Shown here piece after piece: positions 1 to 6,510 of a stretch of DNA of 23,322 nucleotides. Each line of letters starts with the position of its first letter. The first letter of the stretch is position 1. This DNA is from an uncultured Anaerolineaceae bacterium (GTDB lineage Bacteria; Chloroflexota; Anaerolineae; Anaerolineales; Anaerolineaceae). Below the pieces are notes generated by a model that made no database searches, was not told the DNA's origin, and saw only the letters and a program-made list of their open reading frames with translations. The DNA is taken from NCBI GenBank assembly GCA_937897615.1, contig CALCNO010000056.1, forward strand, positions 1 to 23,322. Direction: 5' to 3'. The position numbers and the translations under genes are program-made.

Positions 1-195
1 GTGATCAAAATTGTTGCCAGTGGTGGTACTACATACACTTTGACATTGCAGGCACATGAGACAAAGCAGGTGTTCTGGAATGCCGGGACTTACCAGGTGA
101 AATATTACCTGGATGGAAGCGGTTCAGTGGCTGGCTCAGAGTCAATTACGATTGTTGCAGAGGAACATTACCTCTACACACTAAATTTCAGATAG
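1..195 (+). CDS. C-terminal fragment of a beta-rich, probably extracellular protein (5' truncated)
   Basis: The frame is open from the first base and ends at TAG 193-195, giving 64 residues. The GTG at base 1 has no visible upstream context, so this is probably the tail of a longer gene cut by the window edge. The fragment alternates hydrophobic, Thr and Gly residues (TYTLTLQAHETKQVFWNAG, then YQVKYYLDGSG) and ends YTLNF. This looks like a small beta-sandwich domain of the kind found at the C-terminus of secreted proteins. No catalytic motif is visible and I cannot name a family. The gene converges on degV, with a perfect hairpin between the two stops. Confidence 0.55.
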   Translation: MIKIVASGGTTYTLTLQAHETKQVFWNAGTYQVKYYLDGSGSVAGSESITIVAEEHYLYTLNFR

Positions 196-226
196 GCTGA
201 ATTGCCGGTGAGATTTACTGGAAGTG

Positions 227-252
227 CAAGCCCCTGGAGTTCCAGGGGCTTG
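227..252. terminator. Perfect 12-bp inverted repeat between convergent genes, probable bidirectional terminator
   Basis: CAAGCCCCTGGA (227-238) and TCCAGGGGCTTG (241-252) are exact reverse complements separated by two bases. The hairpin lies 31 bp after the stop of the rightward gene and 9 bp after the degV stop, where a shared terminator would be expected. Neither side has a clear run of Ts after the stem, so termination is inferred from position and stem strength only. Confidence 0.5.
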
Positions 253-261
253 AGTTGTGAT

Positions 262-1116
262 TTACTCTTTTGCGATCAGTACGCACCCGATCATGCCGGG
301 ACCTGTATGCACAGAGAGGCCGGGACCAAAATCGTAGACCCCGGTGGCCTCGGGCAGTTTTAGGGAACGCTGTAGAAGCGCCTTGAATTCCTCAGCGCCG
401 CTTTCATTCAAAACGTGGAGGATTGCTGCCTGCTCGATCGCACGGTTACCAACCGATTCGACAAGCAACTCAACGAGACGATTCATCGCCACCTTGTTGG
501 TGCGCACTTTTTCCAGCAAGTCTAGCTTGCCATTCTTCATGCACAGGATGGGACGAATGTTAAGCAGATTCCCCAGGTTGGCAGCGGTGCTGCTCAGGCG
601 GCCACCCAGAGCGAGGTATTTTAAGGTGCTCAGTGAGCCAAAAAGATAGCTGCGTGGGATTAGGCTGCGCCCCATTGCCACTGCCTGCTCGTGCGAAGCG
701 CCAGCTTTTACCGCCTCGGCGGCCTTAATGGCAATGAACCCCTGGGCCATGCTAAGGTGCTCTGAGTCCAGGATGGTAATCTTGCGCCCTGGCAATTCGC
801 TGGCGGCCATGAGCGCTGACTCATAAGTGCGGCTGACTGCGCTGCCGACGGTAACGCAAATCACTGAGTCGGCGCCGGACTCAAAAGCCTTTTGAAAAGC
901 GTGTAAAAAATCGGTGGGGGAGGGCGCCGCTGTGGTGGGGAGCTTCCCGCTTTTATCGATGCGGGGGAACATGGTGGAATTATCGATCTCAAAGCTGTCT
1001 TTAAAGGATTCATCCCCAAACTGAACTGAGATGGGCACCAGGTCAATTTCGTGTTGCTTTGCCAAACTGAGCGGCAAATTTGAATCTGAATCTGTGATAA
1101 CGCGAATAATGGCCAT
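262..1116 (-). CDS. degV: DegV family fatty-acid-binding protein
   Basis: A 284-residue protein of normal length for the DegV family. These proteins bind a single fatty acid; in Firmicutes the related FakB proteins present fatty acids to the kinase FakA for phosphorylation. Visible family motifs are the N-terminal ITDSDSNLP strand-loop, TTAAPSPTDF (about 61-70), GSAVSRTYESA (91-101), DSEHLSMAQG (117-126) and GGRLSSTAANLGNLLNIRPIL minus its last residue (about 171-190). Together these line the lipid pocket. The ATG at 1116 is preceded by GAGGT at good spacing, which fixes the start. The gene stands alone, between the glsB terminator and a convergent hairpin. No fakA-like kinase is in the window, so the partner is unknown. 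Confidence 0.9.
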   Translation of the reverse strand: MAIIRVITDSDSNLPLSLAKQHEIDLVPISVQFGDESFKDSFEIDNSTMFPRIDKSGKLPTTAAPSPTDFLHAFQKAFESGADSVICVTVGSAVSRTYESALMAASELPGRKITILDSEHLSMAQGFIAIKAAEAVKAGASHEQAVAMGRSLIPRSYLFGSLSTLKYLALGGRLSSTAANLGNLLNIRPILCMKNGKLDLLEKVRTNKVAMNRLVELLVESVGNRAIEQAAILHVLNESGAEEFKALLQRSLKLPEATGVYDFGPGLSVHTGPGMIGCVLIAKE

Positions 1117-1146
1117 TTCTACCTCATCAGGAATAGAGTTTCATAC

Positions 1147-1152
1147 ATTATA
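1147..1152 (-). promoter_or_regulatory. Possible -10 element for degV
   Basis: The minus strand reads TATAAT here, about 30 bp upstream of the degV ATG and downstream of the glsB terminator. No convincing -35 hexamer lies 16-18 bp upstream, so this is a weak call based on the perfect -10 and its position. Confidence 0.35.
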
Positions 1153-1211
1153 ACCACCGGAAAAAGGAAAAGATATGACTCCAGGTAGATTTACCGGGTG
1201 TCTCGCGATAG

Positions 1212-1243
1212 AAAAAGAGAGGACTTGAAAAGTCCTCTCTTTT
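1212..1243 (-). terminator. Rho-independent terminator of glsB
   Basis: AAAAGAGAGGACTT (1213-1226) pairs perfectly with AAGTCCTCTCTTTT (1230-1243) around a 3-base loop. On the minus strand the stem is followed by TTTTTC. It begins 3 bp beyond the glsB stop. The A/T arms on both sides mean it could act in either direction. Confidence 0.85.
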
Positions 1244-1246
1244 GGA

Positions 1247-1501
1247 TTAGCGGCGCCGGATAAGGCGCAGGATCAACAGCACCAGAATGGCGCCGATGAT
1301 CGCATGGATGATCTGCGCGAGGATACCTGTGCCGATCGAAATTCCCAATGTTGAGAATAGCCAGCCGCCGAGGAATCCACCAATAATCCCCACAACCACT
1401 TTGCCAAACAGCCTGAGATTGATTCCTTTGATCAGGAAATCGGCAATGATCCCGGCAATGGCACCAACGATAATCCAAACAAGAATACTGGTAATGTCCA
1501 T
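1247..1501 (-). CDS. GlsB/YeaQ/YmgE family stress-response membrane protein
   Basis: An 84-residue, very hydrophobic, Gly/Ile-rich protein with three likely membrane helices (about 4-24, 30-52, 58-80) and a basic tail (RLIRRR). The pattern IIVGAIAGIIADFL, then VVGIIGGFLGGWLF, is typical of the transglycosylase-associated (GlsB/YeaQ/YmgE) family. These are small inner-membrane proteins, often stress-induced, with no established biochemical activity. The ATG at 1501 follows AAGGAG at good spacing. The gene lies between two terminators, so it is probably monocistronic. Confidence 0.88.
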   Translation of the reverse strand: MDITSILVWIIVGAIAGIIADFLIKGINLRLFGKVVVGIIGGFLGGWLFSTLGISIGTGILAQIIHAIIGAILVLLILRLIRRR

Positions 1502-1528
1502 TATTTTCTCCTTTTCTGTTCAATCGCA

Positions 1529-1537
1529 AATATACCA
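1529..1537 (-). promoter_or_regulatory. Possible extended -10 promoter of glsB
   Basis: The minus strand reads TGGTATATT (TGn plus TATATT), an extended -10 pattern, about 28 bp upstream of the glsB ATG and downstream of the nrdJ terminator. No good -35 hexamer is seen, which extended -10 promoters can tolerate. Confidence 0.4.
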
Positions 1538-1560
1538 GATTTTAATGGAAAACATCCCTT

Positions 1561-1596
1561 AAAAAATATCCAGCCTCTAGAAACCTGAGGCTGGAT
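1561..1596 (-). terminator. Rho-independent terminator of the nrdR-nrdJ operon
   Basis: ATCCAGCCTC (1568-1577) pairs perfectly with GAGGCTGGAT (1587-1596) around a 9-base loop. On the minus strand the stem is followed by ATTTTTT. It lies 27 bp after the nrdJ stop. Confidence 0.85.
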
Positions 1597-1622
1597 TGTT
1601 CTTTTTTATGGATTGGTTACCG

Positions 1623-4223
1623 TCAACATTCGCTGTAACCGCAGGAGTAACACTTTCGGCAGCCTTCTTCGTTGACCACGGCTGCCACACCACACTCCGG
1701 GCAAAGATCGCCAATGGCAACCGGGTTGGCAGGTGAATCTGGCTGTTCCAATTCTTTGATCAGTTTTATCTCCGGCTGTGAACCGTCATCGAGCAGGGAC
1801 GGCTGCTTGTTTTCAAGGCCGGCCTGCGCTTTGCCAAGGCGGATAGCGCGTTCATCCAGGTACTCTTGCAATACCTGCGCCACCCCATCGGGCAGGGAGC
1901 GCACCCGGTTGGGACCAAAGCCGAGGGAGCGCCCGCCGCCGATGCCGCCAAGCTGGCGTTGTAAGTCAGTAAGCCTTTGTGTTGGCTCAATAGGTGAGGA
2001 GAGCCGCAGGATATAAGAAATGAGGCGCCCGATTGCTTCGCTTACGGCCGCAGTATCTGAACCGGCTTTGGCAGTGTTGATAAAGATTTCAAAAGGCTGC
2101 TCAGAACCATTTTCATTAATTGTGATAAAGGCTTTGCCGAGCGGGGTTTCGATGGAGTAGGTTTGCCCGAGAAGTGCTCTTGGGCGGGGTTTCTTGGTCT
2201 CCTGCCAGATTTTGATCTGTTCGCCAGAGGCTCCATCCTGGTCAGACTTTTTCGAAGCGGTTCCGTGAGTTTCGAGAACGACCTGGTCGCGTGAACCGGT
2301 AACATACACCGTGATGCCTTTGCAGTTTAACTCCCAGGCGCTCATATAGGCATTTGCCACATCTTCAACAGTTGCGCTTTCTGAGAAGTTGATCGTTTTC
2401 GATAACGAATTATCCACAAAGGTTTGCAGGGCAGCCTGCGTGCGCACATGCTCTTCGGCAGTGATATCTGCGCTGACAACAAACACTTCTTTTACCTTTG
2501 CCGGCAAATCTTCAACATTCTGGCATGACCCATCAGCCATTACCTTGTCAATGATGCCCTGGCGGTCCAATTCATTTATGCCTGCTTCGATAAGTGCCTG
2601 TTCGAACATCGGGCTGGTATAGGTGAGCTTGAGATCCTTGCCTTTATCGTTGACATGGCGGATGTATGCCAGTGCAAACACGGGTTCGCAGCCATACCCT
2701 TCGCAGCCGGCTACTGTTGCAATGGTGCCGGTGGGGGCAACGGTGGTCTGGGCAGCGTTGCGGATGCCATAGCGTTTGATGCCCTCAACAATTGTTTGCC
2801 AATCCAGGTTGGGGCGGTTCCAGTACTGCTGGTTCTCAAAAGGAGAGGCCGGGGGCTGCCAGAGCAGGTGTTTGGGATCGTAAATGCTGCCGTTGATTGA
2901 GGGGAACGCTCCGCGCTCGTGAGCAAGCTCGATGCTGGTTTGCATTGAGTGGTAGCGCACAAATTCCATCACCTGCGCGCCAAAGTCCTCACCGGCGGGG
3001 GAGCCGTAGCGCACTTCCACATGGTACATCAGGTCAGCCATGCCCATAATGCCCAGGCCGATCCTGCGCGCGCGCAGTGCAGCTTCTTTGAGCTGTGGCA
3101 CAGCGGGCACATACATGTTGGCATCCACCACATCATCCAAAAACCGTGTGGCCAGGCGGGTGTTCTCGCGCAGTTTCTCCCAGTCCACGCTGTGATCCGC
3201 CCCCAGGTGTTGCGCCAGGTTGATCGAACCCAGGCAGCAGTTCTCATACGGGCCGAGCCACTGCTCGCCGCAGGGATTGGTGGCCTCCAGTTGGTAGAGG
3301 TGCGGCACAGGGTTGGCGCGGTTGGCTGCATCCAAGAAGAGCAGGCCGGGTTCACCGTTGTGGTGTGCCTGCTTGACAATCTTTTCGAAAAGATCACGGG
3401 CACGCACAGTTTTGTAGACTTTAAAAGGAATCCCCTGGGCCTCGGCCTGCTCAAAGGTGCCTTTGAAGCCTTTGGCACGCGGGTCCAGCAGGTCCGGGAA
3501 GCGCAATGCCCATTCCCGATCTTCTGAGACGGCAGACATGAAGGCATCGGTGATGCCCACCGAGATGTTGAAGTTGGTGATCTGGTTTTCGTTGGTCTTA
3601 CAGGAGATAAACTCCTCAACATCGGGGTGATCCACACGCAGCACCGCCATATTGGCACCGCGCCGCGTACCGCCCTGGGCAACTTCACCAAAGGCATTAT
3701 CATACACGCGCAAAAAACCTACCGGGCCGGTAGCTTCACCGGCTGAGGTTTTTACAATGCTGCCTTTGGGGCGCAGGCGTGAGAAAGAAAACCCGTTGCC
3801 GCCGCCGGTTTGCTGGATCAGAGCAGCGTCGCGCAGCGTTTGAAAAATACCGGAAGAATCGCGGCCCATGTCGTCATCAATGGGCAGCACAAAACAGGCG
3901 GCCAACTGGCCGAGCGGTGTGCCGGCGCCGGTGAAGGTGGGTGAATTCGGGAAGAAAGCCTTGGAAGTCAGGAGGGTGTAGTATTTTCTGGCAAGGTCAA
4001 CCACATCGGTACCCCATTTTTCTTCCACAAGGGCGATGTGGTAAGCAACGCGCCAGAACATCTCCTCAACGGTCTCGGCAGGTTGGCCATTGGTGCCGCG
4101 CCTTACGTAACGCTTGGTTAACACCTGGCGGGCATTTTCTGTCAATTCGACCTCGGGTAGATCTTTGGGCATAGCCGAGAAATCTAATAACGACCGTTGC
4201 GAAGTATGGGCATACGTATCCAT
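1623..4223 (-). CDS. nrdJ: Class II (adenosylcobalamin-dependent) ribonucleoside-diphosphate reductase, NrdJ
   Basis: An 866-residue enzyme that reduces ribonucleotides to deoxyribonucleotides for DNA synthesis, using coenzyme B12 as radical source and so independent of oxygen. Active-site residues are visible: C110 (AACFVLPIDD) and C329 (YENCCLGSINL) as the redox pair, and N316, C318 and E320 in NPCGE as the thiyl-radical site. The Cys318-to-Cys329 spacing of 11 matches class II enzymes. PTGTI is at 497-501. The C-terminus is a Cys-rich ribbon (CPECG, then CRKC, then CGYSEC, about 841-866), typical of the NrdJ_Z type. No ATP-cone precedes the catalytic domain. The ATG at 4223 follows TAGGAG at a slightly long spacing. 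It lies 13 bp after nrdR in the same operon and ends at a strong terminator. Confidence 0.96.
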   Translation of the reverse strand: MDTYAHTSQRSLLDFSAMPKDLPEVELTENARQVLTKRYVRRGTNGQPAETVEEMFWRVAYHIALVEEKWGTDVVDLARKYYTLLTSKAFFPNSPTFTGAGTPLGQLAACFVLPIDDDMGRDSSGIFQTLRDAALIQQTGGGNGFSFSRLRPKGSIVKTSAGEATGPVGFLRVYDNAFGEVAQGGTRRGANMAVLRVDHPDVEEFISCKTNENQITNFNISVGITDAFMSAVSEDREWALRFPDLLDPRAKGFKGTFEQAEAQGIPFKVYKTVRARDLFEKIVKQAHHNGEPGLLFLDAANRANPVPHLYQLEATNPCGEQWLGPYENCCLGSINLAQHLGADHSVDWEKLRENTRLATRFLDDVVDANMYVPAVPQLKEAALRARRIGLGIMGMADLMYHVEVRYGSPAGEDFGAQVMEFVRYHSMQTSIELAHERGAFPSINGSIYDPKHLLWQPPASPFENQQYWNRPNLDWQTIVEGIKRYGIRNAAQTTVAPTGTIATVAGCEGYGCEPVFALAYIRHVNDKGKDLKLTYTSPMFEQALIEAGINELDRQGIIDKVMADGSCQNVEDLPAKVKEVFVVSADITAEEHVRTQAALQTFVDNSLSKTINFSESATVEDVANAYMSAWELNCKGITVYVTGSRDQVVLETHGTASKKSDQDGASGEQIKIWQETKKPRPRALLGQTYSIETPLGKAFITINENGSEQPFEIFINTAKAGSDTAAVSEAIGRLISYILRLSSPIEPTQRLTDLQRQLGGIGGGRSLGFGPNRVRSLPDGVAQVLQEYLDERAIRLGKAQAGLENKQPSLLDDGSQPEIKLIKELEQPDSPANPVAIGDLCPECGVAAVVNEEGCRKCYSCGYSEC

Positions 4224-4236
4224 CGGTTCTTTACTC

Positions 4237-4686
4237 CTAAGCTTCTAAAAGTCGGTCAATCTCTTTGCGGATGGAAACAAGATCGCTAAGCTGTAAATAA
4301 ACGATTGCATAACGGATGTAAGCGATGTGATCGAGTTGTTTTAGCCCTTCGATGACCATATCGCCAACGATGCGGGAGGATACTTCTTCCCGTCCCATCT
4401 TTTGCAGATTGGTCTCAATTTCGCTTACCAGATGGTTGATCTCCGATGCTGACACAGGGCGTTTGGTACAGGAAAGGCGTATCCCTTGCAACAGTTTTTC
4501 GCGGTCAAACTCTTCGCGCGCGCCAGATTTTTTGACGATCAGCGGCGTAGCCAGGATAGGCCGTTCATACGTGGAGAAGCGCTGTCCGCATTTTTCACAC
4601 TCGCGGCGCCGGCGTACTCCCCCGCGTGCATCATGAGTGGTATCCAGCACCTTTGAGTTTTCATCCTGGCAATACGGACAACGCAA
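4237..4686 (-). CDS. nrdR: Transcriptional repressor NrdR
   Basis: A 149-residue nucleotide-sensing repressor of ribonucleotide reductase genes. The N-terminal zinc ribbon uses C3, C6, C30 and C33 (MRCPYC, then CEKC) and is followed by RFSTYERP. An ATP-cone occupies about 49-139 (PLIVKKSGAREEFDREKL, later AYIRYAIVYL). Binding of ATP or dATP to the cone changes oligomerisation and DNA binding. The start is TTG at 4686: the family's canonical N-terminus MRCPYC begins exactly there, and AGGAGG lies 5 bases upstream. It is the first gene of a two-gene operon with nrdJ. The promoter region carries two palindromes that fit its own binding site, so it probably represses itself and nrdJ. Confidence 0.96.
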   Translation of the reverse strand: MRCPYCQDENSKVLDTTHDARGGVRRRRECEKCGQRFSTYERPILATPLIVKKSGAREEFDREKLLQGIRLSCTKRPVSASEINHLVSEIETNLQKMGREEVSSRIVGDMVIEGLKQLDHIAYIRYAIVYLQLSDLVSIRKEIDRLLEA

Positions 4687-4741
4687 GTAACCCTCCTAAA
4701 AACACGCTGCTCTAATGAATACTATGACACTGAAAAACAAC

Positions 4742-4757
4742 CCCCCATATATGGGGG
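4742..4757. promoter_or_regulatory. NrdR box 1 (operator)
   Basis: CCCCCATATATGGGGG is a perfect 16-bp palindrome in the leader of nrdR. The known NrdR box is a 16-bp palindrome, acaCwAtATaTwGtgt; this site keeps the central ATATAT and the flanking C and G at positions 4 and 13. It lies downstream of the predicted transcription start, about 56 bp before the nrdR start codon. Confidence 0.7.
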
Positions 4758-4772
4758 ATGCTAAAACGGATA

Positions 4773-4788
4773 GCCGTATATTTATGCC
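4773..4788. promoter_or_regulatory. NrdR box 2 (degenerate operator overlapping the transcription start)
   Basis: GCCGTATATTTATGCC has the wATATtTw core of an NrdR box but weaker flanks. Its centre is exactly 31 bp from that of box 1, about three helical turns, which is the usual spacing of paired NrdR boxes. It begins 5 bp after the -10 element on the minus strand and so covers the predicted start site. Confidence 0.55.
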
Positions 4789-4792
4789 TTGT

Positions 4793-4821
4793 ATTCTAGC
4801 ATAAAACCACTTCAGATTCAA
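4793..4821 (-). promoter_or_regulatory. Promoter of nrdR-nrdJ
   Basis: On the minus strand TTGAAT (4816-4821) and TAGAAT (4793-4798) are separated by 17 bp, with TGc directly before the -10 (an extended -10). Transcription should start near 4786, giving a leader of about 100 nt that contains both NrdR boxes. Confidence 0.7.
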
Positions 4822-5135
4822 TTCTCTCAAGAAAAGTTAATCTTAAAGATTAGATGGGAAATTCCCGGCGAGCGAAATCAAAATAGTGGCATCATTCTGT
4901 ATAGATATGATAAATAGCATATGTATGTAACGAACAGGTAAAAATAGGCTAATTCTTGTGATTGTCTCTATTGCATTGTAAGCACCGGCAAAAGGATTAA
5001 AAAACTTAAGAAGCCGGCTTACATTTGCTAGGTATATTTTCTCCGTAAAAACGATGTTTTGGGAGGGTAGGTGTAACCGTTTCAACTCCTTTCTTTATCT
5101 TGATGTTTGTTTCTGGCTGAGGCTTAATCGGAATT

Positions 5136-5167
5136 AAAAAAAACTGGCGGTGACCAGCCGCCAGTTT
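5136..5167 (-). terminator. Rho-independent terminator of the dcw operon
   Basis: AAACTGGCGG (5141-5150) and CCGCCAGTTT (5158-5167) pair perfectly around a 7-base loop. On the minus strand the stem runs into eight Ts. It lies 83 bp after the ftsZ stop and is the strongest terminator in the window. Confidence 0.93.
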
Positions 5168-5250
5168 GCAATTCATAGAGAGCTTGCATGGAGTTGCAAG
5201 CCTCAGGCAGTTTTAAGGAGGAAGATACCTGCTATTTTCCACGCAATTGA

Positions 5251-6456
5251 CTACTCGTCACGGCCATCCAGATGCACCCGCAGGAACGCGGGAATGTTTA
5301 AGCGGCTGGTATCAATGACGGTGGGCTCAAAAGTGATGCCCGGTTCTTTGCTGCTGCCCACGGTGACGGTTTGCTGCGGCATTGACTGCTGGAAGCCGTT
5401 ACTTACCTCTCCTTTGGCTGCCGGGGTTGAGATTGTCTTGGTGGCACCGGCCTTATCGAACCCGGTGGCAATGACAGTGATGCGCAGCTCATCTCCCAAA
5501 TTCTCGTCAATAACTGCACCAAAGATCATATTCACATCCGGATGTGCGGTTTCCTTGATGATTGCAGCGGCCTGGTTGACCTCAAACAGGGTCAGGCTGG
5601 GCCCGCCGGTGATGTTGAAGAGGATGCCACGAGCGCCGTTGATGGTAACATCCAGCAACTGGTTGGTGATGGCCTGCTCTGCGGCCTTTGTAGCGCGGTC
5701 TTCACCGCTGGCACGGCCAACTGCCATCAGGGCAGCGCCGCCCTCAGACATAACCGCTTTAACGTCGGCAAAGTCGAGGTTGACCAGGCCGGGGATGGTG
5801 ATGACTTCAGAGATGCCCTGCATGCCCTGGCGCAGCACATCGTCCGCCGCGCGGAATGAATCCTGCAGTGTGGATTTCTTGTCGGCAATTTGCAGCAGGC
5901 GATCATTTGGAATAACGATCAGTGTGTCGGTGTGTTCCTTAAGCCGTGCAATACCTTGCTCGGCTGACTGGATGCGCTTTTGCCCTTCAAAGGAGAAGGG
6001 CCGCGTCACCACACCGATGGTGAGGGCGCCTACTTCACGCGAAATTTGCGCCACAATCGGTGCAGCGCCCGTGCCGGTGCCACCGCCCATGCCGGCGGTC
6101 ACGAACACCATGTCGCTGCCCTTCAGCGCTTCATACAATTCCTCTGAGGACTCTTCGGCAGATTTTCGGCCGATCTCAGGATCGCCGCCGGCACCAAGCC
6201 CCTTGGTGGTTTGGTCGCCAATGCGAACCTTGATCGGGGCTTTGGAATTTACCAGCGCCTGAGCATCCGTGTTGACGGCAATGAACTCGATGCCCATTAC
6301 GCCTTCGTCAATCATGCGATTGACAGCATTGCAGCCACCACCGCCTACGCCGATCACTTTAATGCGCGCAAACGACTCTGGCTGTTGCTTGCTTTCGGTG
6401 TCCATTGAGCGGTTCCGAAAAGCAGCTTGGTTCTGGGTGTTTCTGTTGGTCTCCAT
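5251..6456 (-). CDS. ftsZ: Cell division protein FtsZ
   Basis: A 401-residue tubulin-like GTPase that polymerises into the Z-ring at mid-cell and recruits the divisome. The nucleotide-binding domain starts RIKVIGVGGGGCNAVNRM (31-48); the tubulin signature GGGTGTG is at 124-130; and the T7 loop NLDFADV (226-232) completes the active site of the next subunit. After a short linker the C-terminus carries LNIPAFLR, the conserved peptide that binds FtsA and other tethers. I place the start at ATG 6456, because GGAGG lies 8 bases upstream; an in-frame ATG at 6471 has no such site. About 30 residues precede the GTPase domain, rich in Asn, Gln and Arg. It is the last gene of the operon, separated from ftsA by 54 bp that include a hairpin. 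Confidence 0.97.
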   Translation of the reverse strand: METNRNTQNQAAFRNRSMDTESKQQPESFARIKVIGVGGGGCNAVNRMIDEGVMGIEFIAVNTDAQALVNSKAPIKVRIGDQTTKGLGAGGDPEIGRKSAEESSEELYEALKGSDMVFVTAGMGGGTGTGAAPIVAQISREVGALTIGVVTRPFSFEGQKRIQSAEQGIARLKEHTDTLIVIPNDRLLQIADKKSTLQDSFRAADDVLRQGMQGISEVITIPGLVNLDFADVKAVMSEGGAALMAVGRASGEDRATKAAEQAITNQLLDVTINGARGILFNITGGPSLTLFEVNQAAAIIKETAHPDVNMIFGAVIDENLGDELRITVIATGFDKAGATKTISTPAAKGEVSNGFQQSMPQQTVTVGSSKEPGITFEPTVIDTSRLNIPAFLRVHLDGRDE

Positions 6457-6488
6457 TGTACTTTCCTCCATTATGTGGTCGATATTAT

Positions 6489-6506
6489 CCAGGAGATTGC
6501 TCCTGG
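6489..6506 (-). promoter_or_regulatory. Hairpin in the ftsA-ftsZ spacer
   Basis: CCAGGAG and CTCCTGG form a perfect 7-bp stem with a 4-base loop in the only sizeable spacer of the operon. No T-run follows on the minus strand, so it is not a terminator. It ends 18 bp before the GGAGG ribosome-binding site of ftsZ. It could be a processing or stability element for a separate ftsZ message; that role is inference. Confidence 0.5.
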
Positions 6507-6510
6507 TTGC

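Larger units (their letters stand above)
4687..5250. other. AT-rich intergenic region between ftsZ and nrdR
   Basis: This 564-bp gap has no gene I can support and is visibly more AT-rich than its neighbours. It contains the nrdR promoter and operators (4742-4821), a 15-bp palindrome TAATCTTAAAGATTA (4838-4852), an imperfect inverted repeat (TGTAAGCACCGGC at 4977-4989 against GCCGGCTTACA at 5013-5023), and the dcw terminator (5136-5167). An 80-codon minus-strand frame (5085-4843) begins with TTG, has no spaced ribosome-binding site, and does not look like a protein. Confidence 0.7.

Noticed and set aside
4687..4800. Cobalamin riboswitch upstream of the B12-dependent reductase
   Set aside because: The leader is only about 100 nt and holds the NrdR palindromes; nothing resembles the B12-box or its multi-stem fold.
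4843..5085. 80-codon minus-strand frame in the ftsZ-nrdR gap
   Set aside because: It starts at TTG with AAAGGAG directly abutting the start codon, lies in AT-rich DNA, spans the promoter-proximal palindromes and has no protein-like pattern.
5150..6262. 370-codon open frame on the plus strand opposite ftsZ
   Set aside because: It is a mirror of ftsZ codon use: Ser, Arg and Pro rich, no recognisable domain, antisense to a certain gene and crossing the dcw terminator.
6457..6471. ATG 15 bp upstream of the chosen ftsZ start
   Set aside because: No ribosome-binding site at usable distance, whereas GGAGG fits ATG 6456.
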